This document shows positions 1 through 7,135 of a stretch of DNA of 10,313 nt, piece by piece. Under the pieces are notes generated by a model. It made no database searches and was not told the origin of the DNA. It saw only the letters and a list, made by a program, of their open reading frames with translations. The position numbers and the translations under genes were made by a program. The DNA is taken from NCBI GenBank assembly GCA_027306745.1, contig DAHUZD010000171.1, positions 1 to 10,313 of the forward strand, given 5' to 3'. Numbering within the stretch: the first letter of the stretch is position 1; each line of letters begins with the position of its first letter. This DNA comes from Acidobacteriaceae bacterium (GTDB lineage: Bacteria; Acidobacteriota; Terriglobia; Terriglobales; Acidobacteriaceae).

Positions 1-285
1 GTCGATGGCCAGTACGGGGGCACCCGTCTTCGGACGATGCCGCAACAGCGCCAGCGTCAAATCACCAGTGCCGCAGCAGAGATCGATAATTTGCGCCTCG
101 GGCTGCTGCAAAACTGGGCGGAATGCCCGCGCCGTTCGCCGCCACCACAGGCGGTCCATGTTGCAGGAGAGGATGTGATTGAGTCGGTCATAGCTGGGCG
201 CAATCGTGTTGAACATGGATTGCACGGCAGCGCTGGCGCTCTGCTCAGTGGCCGCTCCCTGCGGTTGTGCTCCCGGTGCAGACAT
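1..285 (-). CDS. menG: Demethylmenaquinone/ubiquinone C-methyltransferase (MenG/UbiE), N-terminal part
   Basis: Only the first 95 codons lie in the window; the gene runs off the left edge. The family transfers a methyl group from S-adenosylmethionine to demethylmenaquinone, the last step of menaquinone synthesis (or the C-methylation step for ubiquinone). The N-terminus has the family's opening pattern FNTIAPSYDRLNHILS (residues about 25-40) followed by WWRR, and then SAM-binding motif I as DLCCGTGDL (about 68-76). The ATG at 285-283 is preceded by GGGAG at 297-293, inside the end of aroB; the two genes are 2 bases apart, so they are co-transcribed and probably translationally coupled. Acidobacteria generally use menaquinone, so menG is the better name, but ubiE cannot be excluded from this fragment. 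Confidence 0.9.
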   Translation of the reverse strand, partial: MSAPGAQPQGAATEQSASAAVQSMFNTIAPSYDRLNHILSCNMDRLWWRRTARAFRPVLQQPEAQIIDLCCGTGDLTLALLRHRPKTGAPVLAID

Positions 286-287
286 CT

Positions 288-1394
288 TCACACTCCCAAT
301 TCCTGCACAGTTTGCATCATGCTGCGGATGGCGGCCAGCATCTCTTCTGCCGTGACATCGGTGACCACAATCGCTCGGCCCAGCTTGACGGGCAGAACAA
401 AATTGCGCGTATGAGAGCGATTCTTTTTGTCTGCATCAGTCAATTGCAGCAGACGTTGCGGGGTGACGGAAAATTTTGGCAACGGACCCAGTCGGAAGAG
501 CAGACGCTCCACACGCGCGGCATCCGCTGCCTGCCAGGCACCGCGCGCAACAGCCAGCCGCCCGGCGGCGATCATGCCCCAGGCGATGGCCTCGCCATGC
601 AGCAGCTTGCGATATTGCGTGGCCGCTTCAATGGCATGGCCGATGGTATGGCCTAGGTTGAGCAACATGCGCTGGCCCGACTCCCGCTCATCTGCGCTGA
701 CAATGCGCGCCTTGATGCGCACAGATACATGAATGGCCTGCGTCAATGCATCGATGTCGCCGCGCAGCATCGTGCTGCAATTTTTTTCCAGCCACTGGAA
801 GTAGGCTCCGTCGCCGAGCACGGCGGCTTTGATGCTCTCCACCATGCCTGCGCGCAATTCTCGTGGCAGCAACGTTTTGAGCAGCCTGGGATCCGTGAGC
901 ACGACGGCTGGCTGATGAAAGCTGCCAATCAGATTTTTTCCCGTGCGCAGATTGACGCCGGTTTTTCCACCCACAGAGGAATCAATTTGTGCCAGATAGG
1001 TGGTGGGCACCTGCACGTAGGGAATGCCACGCATATAGATGGCAGCGAGAAATCCCGTCAGGTCGCCAGCTACGCCTCCGCCAAAGGCGACCAGTAGAGA
1101 ATCGCGGCGCGCGCCTCGTTCCACCATCTCGTCGGCTAGCTTTTCTATGGAGGCAAGGCGCTTGTGCCGTTCGCCAGAGGGCAGAAATAAAATCTCTGGC
1201 TTCGTCGGCTGCTTGGCGAAGGACGCTAGAAATGCCTTGCCCCACAGCTTCCAAATCTCCGGCGTGGTGACAACGAAGATTTTGCCATGGGCCAGGCCGG
1301 TTTTGCGCAAATGCGTCGACAGGTTTTGCAGCAGGCCGGGCTGCACGCGCACAGAGTAGTTGCCACCAGCGGTTTGGACGGGAATGCTTGCCAC
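288..1394 (-). CDS. aroB: 3-dehydroquinate synthase
   Basis: AroB converts DAHP to 3-dehydroquinate, the second step of the shikimate pathway, in the cytoplasm with NAD+ and a divalent metal. The 368-residue length is normal. Visible motifs are the NAD-binding GGGVAGDLTGF (105-115), TTYLAQIDSSVGGKTG (131-146), and metal ligands equivalent to E. coli E184/H247/H264: E186 in GMVESIK, H249 in NLGHTIGHAIE and H266 in LHGEA. The start is a GTG at 1394-1392; it gives the normal family beginning (MASIPVQTAGGNYSVRV), whereas the ATG 11 bases upstream is out of frame. The ribosome binding site is weak (GATGGA). It is the first gene of an aroB-menG unit and diverges from nadB. I saw no convincing promoter in the 107 bases between them. 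Confidence 0.97.
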   Translation of the reverse strand: MASIPVQTAGGNYSVRVQPGLLQNLSTHLRKTGLAHGKIFVVTTPEIWKLWGKAFLASFAKQPTKPEILFLPSGERHKRLASIEKLADEMVERGARRDSLLVAFGGGVAGDLTGFLAAIYMRGIPYVQVPTTYLAQIDSSVGGKTGVNLRTGKNLIGSFHQPAVVLTDPRLLKTLLPRELRAGMVESIKAAVLGDGAYFQWLEKNCSTMLRGDIDALTQAIHVSVRIKARIVSADERESGQRMLLNLGHTIGHAIEAATQYRKLLHGEAIAWGMIAAGRLAVARGAWQAADAARVERLLFRLGPLPKFSVTPQRLLQLTDADKKNRSHTRNFVLPVKLGRAIVVTDVTAEEMLAAIRSMMQTVQELGV

Positions 1395-1501
1395 GATGAT
1401 TCCATCGTATCGCAGACGCAGAGATGCTTTCTCGGTTGGCGCTGCGGGCCTGTGATGGGTGCTATCGCAATCGCTGTACGTGCCGTGCTAGTCTCGAATC
1501 G

Positions 1502-3154
1502 GTGGACGTTCCTTCGCAATTCGATTCTGTCGTTGTTGGTGCTGGAATTGCCGGGTTGCGCGCAGCCATTACCTTGGCGCAGGCGGGCAATGTGCTGGTC
1601 GTCACCAAAGAAGCCGCTTCAGAATCCAACACGCAATATGCACAAGGCGGCATCGCCGTCGCCATGGGCGGCGAGCAGGATGTCTCGCTGCATTTTCAAG
1701 ACACACTGGCTGCGGGAGACGGTCTGGTTTTTCCGCCAGCAGCGGAGCTTCTTGTGCGCGAAGGCCCACAGAGAGTGCAAGAGCTGCTGGAGTGGGGAAC
1801 TGAATTTGATCGCATGCAGGGCGAGTTGATGCTGACGCGTGAAGGCGCGCATAGCCAGCCACGCATTCTGCACGCTCACGGCGACGCCACAGGCCGCGAG
1901 ATTGGCCGCGCACTGCTGCATCACGCCGCCACACATGCAAACATTCATTTGCTGGAGTGGACGATTACGGCGGAGCTGATCGTCCAGGATGGCCGCGTGG
2001 CTGGCATTACGCTACTGGGCCGCGATGGCAAACGATTTTCTGTGACCGCACGAACGATTCTTTTGGCCAGCGGCGGGGCTGGGCAGGTTTATAGCGACAC
2101 CACCAATCCCAGCGTGGCTACCGGCGACGGCATTGCCATGGCGGCGCGCGCAGGCGCAGAGATTGCCGACATGGAGTTCTACCAGTTCCATCCCACAGCG
2201 TTGAGCCTGCCAGGAGTTCCGCGCTTTTTACTTTCAGAGGCGCTGCGGGGCGAAGGGGCCTGGCTGCGCAATCATCGCGGCGAGCGGTTTATGAGCCGCT
2301 ATCACGCGTTGGAAGAACTGGCTCCGCGCGATGTGGTGGCGCGCGCCATCGCGCAGGAAGGCATGGGAGGCAGTGCTGGAGAAATGCTGCCCGTCTATCT
2401 GGATATGCGGCATATTCAAGGGCTGGATTTGGCCGAGCGTTTTCCGGGCATCTCCGCATTTTTGCACCAGCATGGATTGGATTTGTCACGCGACTTGATC
2501 CCTGTGCGTCCCGCTGCACATTATTTAATGGGGGGCGTGCGCACAGATTTGGACGGAAGAACTTCTTTGCCCGGCCTGTACGCGGCTGGTGAGGTCGCAT
2601 GCACCGGCGTGCATGGCGCCAACCGTCTGGCCAGCAACTCTCTGCTGGAGGGGCTGGTATTTGGCGCGCGCGCAGGCGAGGCCATGCGTGCCGAACAAGC
2701 AAAAATGAGCGCATCGAAACTGCCTACGCGGATGCTTGCCGTTGATGACAGCGCGAAGGCTGCCGGTGCGCAAGCCGACTGTTTGCCGCTGCGCACTGCG
2801 ATTCGAGAAGGCATGTGGCGCAATGCTGGTTTGCTGCGGGATGCCGATGGTTTGAATCGCATGCTGAACATGCTGCAAGCGATGGATCCAAAACTTCCAC
2901 CTGCCAGCACACGTGAGAGCATCGAATTGCGCAATCTACACAGCGTTGCGAGCCTGATCGCCACAGCGGCGCTGGCCCGGCAGGAGTCGCGCGGGGCGCA
3001 TGCGCGCACAGATTTTCCTGCGAAGCACGCAGGGCAGCCGTTGCACTCGTGCATCCAGGCTGGACAGGTTCGCTTTGTCGCATTCGATTCAGCGGCGAAC
3101 GGAGTGCTTGCTGCTCGGTCCATGCAGCAGGGAAGCTCCAGCCGTTACCGCTAG
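1502..3154 (+). CDS. nadB: L-aspartate oxidase
   Basis: NadB oxidises L-aspartate to iminoaspartate with FAD; NadA then condenses this with dihydroxyacetone phosphate to quinolinate. Numbered from the GTG chosen here (550 aa; the E. coli protein is about 540), the protein has the FAD dinucleotide motif GAGIAG (13-18), the SNTQYAQGGIA segment (42-52), QFHPTAL with H230, SEALRGEGA (245-253), ELAPRDVVARA with R276 (equivalent to the E. coli catalytic arginine) and the C-terminal HGANRLASNSLLEGLVFG FAD segment. The frame stays open upstream to an ATG at 1424, but those 26 extra residues are Cys/Arg-rich, unlike the family, and would leave only 29 bases to divergent aroB, so I prefer 1502. No strong ribosome binding site precedes either start. 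The 3' end overlaps terC by 66 bases. No NAD riboswitch is visible here, unlike nadA. Confidence 0.95.
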   Translation: MDVPSQFDSVVVGAGIAGLRAAITLAQAGNVLVVTKEAASESNTQYAQGGIAVAMGGEQDVSLHFQDTLAAGDGLVFPPAAELLVREGPQRVQELLEWGTEFDRMQGELMLTREGAHSQPRILHAHGDATGREIGRALLHHAATHANIHLLEWTITAELIVQDGRVAGITLLGRDGKRFSVTARTILLASGGAGQVYSDTTNPSVATGDGIAMAARAGAEIADMEFYQFHPTALSLPGVPRFLLSEALRGEGAWLRNHRGERFMSRYHALEELAPRDVVARAIAQEGMGGSAGEMLPVYLDMRHIQGLDLAERFPGISAFLHQHGLDLSRDLIPVRPAAHYLMGGVRTDLDGRTSLPGLYAAGEVACTGVHGANRLASNSLLEGLVFGARAGEAMRAEQAKMSASKLPTRMLAVDDSAKAAGAQADCLPLRTAIREGMWRNAGLLRDADGLNRMLNMLQAMDPKLPPASTRESIELRNLHSVASLIATAALARQESRGAHARTDFPAKHAGQPLHSCIQAGQVRFVAFDSAANGVLAARSMQQGSSSRYR

Positions 3155-4018
3155 GATGAACCCTAGCGCTGCAAGAGTAGCGGTGGCTGAGACTGTCCAT
3201 ATCGGTGCCAGCAGGAGTTTGGCCCCCGCCAGCAGAAGAATCGCACCCAGACCATAGTGCAACAGGGAAAGTCGTTCCAGAAAACCTGCAATGACAAAGT
3301 AAAGCGCACGCATTCCTGCGACGGCAAAAATGTTGGAGGCGTAGACGATAAAAAGGTTGTGTGTCACCGCCAGTACGGCCGGGATCGAATCCATAGCGAA
3401 AAGCAGGTCCACGATCTGCACGAAGAGCAACGTCAGCAGAAACTCTCTTTTCCTCCACGGATACTGACCTCGGCTCTTTTGCCGCGATGCAACCTTCAAT
3501 CCCAACATCTGCGCCAGCCTGCCCATCCAAGATGGCTTCTGCGGTTGCCTGCGGGCGGCCAGCATGTGCACAGCGGTCACGATCAAAAAACCACCTGTAC
3601 AGATCTGTACCCAGAAAAATTTCCGAAAAATGGAGACGCCAGCAGCGATTGCACAAGCACGCAGGAAGAACGCCCCAGCCAATCCCCAGAAAAAAATGCG
3701 GCGCTGTTGTTGAACGTCCAAGTGTAAAGAACGAAAGAGCACCAAAAAGACAAATAGATTGTCGATGCTCAGTGCTTCTTCCATGCCATAGCCGGCCAGA
3801 TATTCCGTGGCTGCCTGCCGGTTCAAAGCGTGATAAATCAGGCCGGCGAACAAGAGTGCAGCGGCAATCCACAATACTGTGGCCCAAACAGCATGGAGGG
3901 TGGTAGCGCGGTCGTCGCCTGCACGCGCGCCACGGCGCAACCATCCATCCGCGCAGAAGAGCGCGGCCAGCACAAGATGCAAGACCACCCACAGCCATCC
4001 AGGTTCGTGCAGAAACAT
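3089..4018 (-). CDS. TerC/Alx family integral membrane protein (metal homeostasis)
   Basis: This is a multi-pass membrane protein of the TerC family (309 aa from the chosen start). The family includes tellurite-resistance TerC and E. coli Alx; several members are implicated in manganese export. The two family signatures are clear: GMEEALSIDNLFVFLVLF, and later FVQIVDLLFAMDSIPAVLAV followed by SNIFAVAGMRALYF. The acidic residues inside these membrane helices (E, D and D...D) are the expected ion-pathway residues. The frame is open up to an ATG at 4060, but I chose the ATG at 4018 (MFLHEPGW...) because the 14 extra residues are polar and proline-rich and their ATG lies inside the putative ArsR operator. 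Neither start has a good ribosome binding site. It is divergent from arsR and overlaps the nadB 3' end tail to tail. The substrate cannot be told from sequence. Confidence 0.9.
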   Translation of the reverse strand: MFLHEPGWLWVVLHLVLAALFCADGWLRRGARAGDDRATTLHAVWATVLWIAAALLFAGLIYHALNRQAATEYLAGYGMEEALSIDNLFVFLVLFRSLHLDVQQQRRIFFWGLAGAFFLRACAIAAGVSIFRKFFWVQICTGGFLIVTAVHMLAARRQPQKPSWMGRLAQMLGLKVASRQKSRGQYPWRKREFLLTLLFVQIVDLLFAMDSIPAVLAVTHNLFIVYASNIFAVAGMRALYFVIAGFLERLSLLHYGLGAILLLAGAKLLLAPIWTVSATATLAALGFILAVTAGASLLHGPSSKHSVRR

Positions 4019-4057
4019 AGGCTGATGGTATCGCAGTGTCGGATATGGATAGCTCGT

Positions 4058-4079
4058 CATATTAGAAATATCGAATATG
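4058..4079. promoter_or_regulatory. Putative ArsR operator between terC and arsR
   Basis: A perfect 6-base inverted repeat, CATATT (4058-4063) and AATATG (4074-4079), separated by 10 bases, sits in an AT-rich patch that contrasts with the GC-rich surroundings. ArsR/SmtB dimers typically bind such AT-rich inverted repeats over their own promoter. The arms fall at about the -35 position and on the extended -10 of the arsR promoter, so a bound dimer would block RNA polymerase. A smaller nested repeat (ATATT-AGA-AATAT, 4059-4071) is also present. Binding by the adjacent ArsR is inferred. Confidence 0.6.
4059..4064 (-). promoter_or_regulatory. Possible -10 element for terC
   Basis: On the minus strand TAATAT (4 of 6 to the consensus) lies inside the operator. 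Transcription would begin near 4052, which fits the downstream ATG at 4018 and not the one at 4060. No recognisable -35 hexamer is found at the right distance, so this is a weak call. If true, the same repeat would control both divergent genes. Confidence 0.25.
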
Positions 4080-4093
4080 CTAAAATGCGAACA
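4078..4093 (+). promoter_or_regulatory. Extended -10 promoter for arsR-sulP, predicted leaderless
   Basis: TGC followed by TAAAAT (4081-4086) is a good extended -10 element, matching TATAAT at 5 of 6 positions. The predicted start, 7 bases beyond the -10, is A4093, the A of the arsR ATG. There is no ribosome binding site before that ATG, which fits a leaderless transcript. The hexamer at the -35 distance is CATATT, a poor -35 but the left arm of the putative operator. Confidence 0.5.
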
Positions 4094-4434
4094 TGCAAGA
4101 GTCTCTCCGACAATTCAAGGCAGATTTTTTTCAGGCTCTGGCGCATCCCACACGCATTGCCCTTGTGGAGCAGTTGCGGGACGGAGAACTCTCCGCGGGC
4201 ACACTGATCGGTCGGCTGGGGATTGAACAGGCGAATGCTTCGCAGCACCTTGCCGTGTTGCGCGCAAAGAATATCGTCGTGGGCCGCAAGGATGGCAATC
4301 AGGTTTTCTACAGCGTGCGAGACCCGCTCATCATCGATGTTCTAGATCTGATGCGCCGGTATTTTCATGCACACATGAACGAGGCCCTGGCCACGCTGAA
4401 GGCGCTGGGACGTGCGGAGAAGGTGCGCCGGTGA
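4093..4434 (+). CDS. ArsR/SmtB-family winged-helix repressor
   Basis: A 113-residue single-domain regulator, the usual size for the family. The pattern FFQALAHPTRIALVEQLRDGE (residues about 12-32) is the classic start of an HTH_5 domain. The recognition helix is in IEQANASQHLAVLRAKNIV, followed by the beta-wing GRKDGNQVFYSV. The protein has no cysteine at all, so it cannot use the thiol sites of ArsR, CadC or the sulfide sensors BigR/SqrR. The C-terminal helix has D, H and E residues (DPLIIDVLDLMRRYFHAHMNE), but the spacing does not match the SmtB alpha-5 zinc site, apart from an H-x2-E pair. It overlaps sulP by 4 bases (GTGA) and so is coupled to it; autoregulation of the pair through the repeat at 4058-4079 is likely. 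The signal is unknown. Confidence 0.93.
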   Translation: MQESLRQFKADFFQALAHPTRIALVEQLRDGELSAGTLIGRLGIEQANASQHLAVLRAKNIVVGRKDGNQVFYSVRDPLIIDVLDLMRRYFHAHMNEALATLKALGRAEKVRR

Positions 4435-6140
4435 AGCGCAACCTCCAATGGATGCCGGCTTCAGTACAGTGTCTGCGCCAATACACGCGTGCAGATTTTA
4501 GTGCGGATTTGCTGGCTGGCATTACCGTTGGCTCCGTAGCCTTGCCGCTGGCGATGGTCTTTGCCATAGCCGCCGGGCTGCCTCCGCAGTCGGGCCTCTA
4601 CACGGCGATCGTAGCCGGATTTTTGATTTCTGCCCTGGGCGGTTGCCGGATGCAGATTGGCGGACCGACAGGGGCATTCGTTGTCATCATCGCCAGCATT
4701 CTGGCCAAGTACGGCGTGTCCGGTCTGGCGCTGGTGACGTTGATGGCTGGCTGCATCCTGATCGTTATGGGTCTGACTGGGTTGGGGGCAGCGGTGCAAT
4801 ACATACCGCGTCCTGTGACGGTTGGCTTTACGAACGGCATTGCAATTTTGATTGCCTCCACACAGATCAAAGAGTTTTTTGGCCTGCGCATGGGAGTGAC
4901 GCCCAGTGCCTTTCTTGCGCGCATGGCCGCCATCGCGCACAGTTTGCCGACCATGACAATGCCAGCGCTGGCGCTATCTCTGGCAACTCTGGTCGTTTTG
5001 CTGTTACTTCCTCGTTGGACGCGACGCATCCCGAGCTCCATTGCTGCCATGGTTGTATGTACGGCGGTGGCTGCTGGGTTGCATTGGCCTGTGGAAACAA
5101 TTGGCTCCCGTTATGGAGGTATTCCATCTGGGCTGCCCCGGATCATTCTGCCTGCATTGCACGCGAGCCAGATTCTCCCCTTGTTGCCCGCAGCGATGAC
5201 CGTAGCTTTGCTGGCAGCAGTACAGAGTTTGCTCTCGGCCATGGTTGCAGACGGCCGAAGCGGAACCCGGCACAACTCCAACGTTGAGCTGGTGGCGCAG
5301 GGCATTGCCAACATCGCCTCGCCGTTGTTTGGAGGCATGCCGGCAACGGGCGCTGTGGCACGGACTGTAACGAACATTCGTGCTGGCGCCAAAAGTCCGG
5401 TAGCGGGCATCGTCCATGCTTTGACGCTATTGGTTCTACTGCTGGCGGCTGCCCCCTTGGCGCGTTTTGTGCCGTTGGCCACATTGGCAGCGGTGTTGAT
5501 GGTTGTTTGCTACAAAATGGGCGAGTGGCGGGATATCGCGGCCATCTGGCGCTTGTCCTGGGCAGACATTAGCGTCTGGGCTGCAACATTTCTGCTGACA
5601 GTGCTGGCGGATCTGACGGTTGCGGTGGAGGTGGGCATGGTGCTGGCGGCGCTGCTTTATATTCATCGCATAGCCGAGACCACAACCGTCTCCAGGGTGA
5701 CGGAGGAATACATCCGCGAAGGTCGCGCTCATGTTTTACAGGACAAGCCGGTACCGGAGCATGTGACCATCCTGCGCATTCACGGGCCATTTTTATTTGG
5801 CACGACGGACAAGCTGTTGGAAGCTACGGCGGACCTGAGCGGATTTGCGGCGATTGTGATCGTGCGGCTGCGCAATATGACGGCCATTGATGCGACGGGA
5901 ATGCATGCGTTGGAAAAGCTGGCGGAGCGGCTGAAGAATTCCGGACGGACACTGCTGCTGTGTGGAGCTTTAGATCAACCGGCGCACATGCTGGAACAAG
6001 CGGATTTTCTTGCGCATGTGGGCCGGGAAAATGTTTTGCCCAACATTGACACAGCACTGCGGCGCGCAGAAGAAATCCACGCCGAGTTCTGCGGAGTGGG
6101 CGGGGAACTCGCACAGCGCATTCGCAGCCGGTCGCTATGA
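4431..6140 (+). CDS. SulP/SLC26-family anion transporter with C-terminal STAS domain
   Basis: This 569-residue inner-membrane protein has the SulP core with many hydrophobic helices (about residues 25-420) and a cytoplasmic STAS domain (about 440-555). The family signature is clear: LAGITVGSVALPLAMVFAIA, then PPQSGLYTAI and GGPTGAFVVI. In the STAS domain, the loop DATG takes the place of the DSSG of anti-sigma antagonists. Family members carry sulfate, bicarbonate, dicarboxylates or other anions, usually with H+ or Na+. Nothing here fixes the substrate: there are no cysteine-biosynthesis genes and no carbonic anhydrase beside it. The GTG start at 4431 overlaps the arsR stop and has AAGG 8 bases upstream. 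It converges on the cyclase gene with 18 bases between. Confidence 0.93.
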   Translation: MKRNLQWMPASVQCLRQYTRADFSADLLAGITVGSVALPLAMVFAIAAGLPPQSGLYTAIVAGFLISALGGCRMQIGGPTGAFVVIIASILAKYGVSGLALVTLMAGCILIVMGLTGLGAAVQYIPRPVTVGFTNGIAILIASTQIKEFFGLRMGVTPSAFLARMAAIAHSLPTMTMPALALSLATLVVLLLLPRWTRRIPSSIAAMVVCTAVAAGLHWPVETIGSRYGGIPSGLPRIILPALHASQILPLLPAAMTVALLAAVQSLLSAMVADGRSGTRHNSNVELVAQGIANIASPLFGGMPATGAVARTVTNIRAGAKSPVAGIVHALTLLVLLLAAAPLARFVPLATLAAVLMVVCYKMGEWRDIAAIWRLSWADISVWAATFLLTVLADLTVAVEVGMVLAALLYIHRIAETTTVSRVTEEYIREGRAHVLQDKPVPEHVTILRIHGPFLFGTTDKLLEATADLSGFAAIVIVRLRNMTAIDATGMHALEKLAERLKNSGRTLLLCGALDQPAHMLEQADFLAHVGRENVLPNIDTALRRAEEIHAEFCGVGGELAQRIRSRSL

Positions 6141-6158
6141 ACCGCAGTCAGGCCACGG

Positions 6159-7124
6159 TTAGCGTTGATCAAGAAGGTGGATCGTTGTCAGTACGGTTTG
6201 GCCGGAGACGGTCAGGCTGTGCGCGCTGATCTTGTCCATCGTATCTTCGGGCGTGTGGTGGTAGCCGTCCGGGTGCATCATGCTGCGCGGGCCATAGTCG
6301 ATGTCGATGATGTCCGCAGTGGGCACACCGCGCTTCACAAATGGAAGCTGGTCATCTTCAACAAAATTGCTGTTTTCAAAAAAATACTGCGCGTATCCAT
6401 CCTGCTGCGCAGCTTTGTAAATCAAATCCTCCAGCCAGGGCGTGGAGTTGCTCTCGCGGCAGATGTCTAAATCCTTGTCGCCGATCATGTCCGTCAGCAT
6501 GTAGGCCCGGATGCGCTTCAGAGTGCCGTCACGCTCCCAGCGCGCGGCCAGGTGGCGGCTGCCGTAAAGTGAATCCTGATCCGTCCATTTGGATTGGATG
6601 GACTCTTCGCCATCAAAAAACACGAGCCAGACGCTGTATCCATTCAGCGTGCTTCCGCGCAGCAAATTGCCCAGCTCGACGAGCAGGCCCACGGTCGCCC
6701 CGCCGTCATTGGCTCCCACGAAGGATGTATTGCGCAGCCAGTAGTTGGTTTCGTAATGGCTGGCAACGACGATCACCCCGTCCTTCTTGCCCGGAAAGCG
6801 GACGATATAGTTATGCATCGTGAGCGGGCCGATGGGCGTGCTGGCGGTAAAGGTGTCCTCTTCCAGATTGTCTTTGGCGAAGGTTTGCTTGAGAAAATTT
6901 TCTGCGCATACGTGACCCGGACTGCCGATCCAGCGTGGACCGCAGGCGACGAATTTGTCCGCATACTCATAGGCCAGATTGCCATTGAAATGCGTGGAGG
7001 CCAGGTTGACTGGCGCGTGCTCCGCTACGTGCTTGGCCGTGTGCGAGGCCGCCAATGCAGGGGATGCTGCCAGGGCCAACGCCATGCTTGGTGCGAAAAA
7101 TTTTGCAATCCAGCGCAGTTGCAT
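6159..7124 (-). CDS. Secreted glutaminyl-peptide cyclotransferase-like zinc enzyme (M28 fold)
   Basis: The nearest recognisable relatives are glutaminyl cyclases, which turn N-terminal glutamine into pyroglutamate; they share the fold of M28 aminopeptidases. The stretch FFDGEES...DQDSLYGSRHLAA (about 169-194) resembles animal glutaminyl cyclase closely, as does the later DDQLPFVKRGVPT (257-269). Candidate metal and catalytic residues are D140 (GANDGG), E173 and E174 (DGEE), D212 (LTDMIG) and H290 (HHTPEDT), in the same order as human D159, E201, E202, D248 and H330. H123 is retained as in M28 peptidases. A Sec signal peptide (1-25, ending ALA before A26, no twin arginine) places it outside the inner membrane; C61 and C73 could form a disulfide. 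The ATG at 7124 has GGAGG just upstream and lies 11 bases after tatC. An aminopeptidase role remains possible. Confidence 0.85.
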   Translation of the reverse strand: MQLRWIAKFFAPSMALALAASPALAASHTAKHVAEHAPVNLASTHFNGNLAYEYADKFVACGPRWIGSPGHVCAENFLKQTFAKDNLEEDTFTASTPIGPLTMHNYIVRFPGKKDGVIVVASHYETNYWLRNTSFVGANDGGATVGLLVELGNLLRGSTLNGYSVWLVFFDGEESIQSKWTDQDSLYGSRHLAARWERDGTLKRIRAYMLTDMIGDKDLDICRESNSTPWLEDLIYKAAQQDGYAQYFFENSNFVEDDQLPFVKRGVPTADIIDIDYGPRSMMHPDGYHHTPEDTMDKISAHSLTVSGQTVLTTIHLLDQR

Positions 7125-7135
7125 TCAGCCTCCGG

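Noticed and set aside
1395..1501. Divergent promoters between aroB and nadB (for example TTGGCG with TGCTAT, spacing 18)
   Set aside because: The best -10 candidates match only 3-4 of 6 positions, and their positions relative to the starts are not convincing.
2724..3998. 424-codon open frame on the minus strand across terC and the end of nadB
   Set aside because: TerC and NadB both show strong family motifs in the other frames; this frame is rich in Trp, Cys and Arg, with no motif.
6140..6160. AACCG-N11-CGGTT inverted repeat between sulP and the cyclase gene as a terminator
   Set aside because: Only 5 pairs with an 11-base loop and no U-run on either strand; too weak to call.
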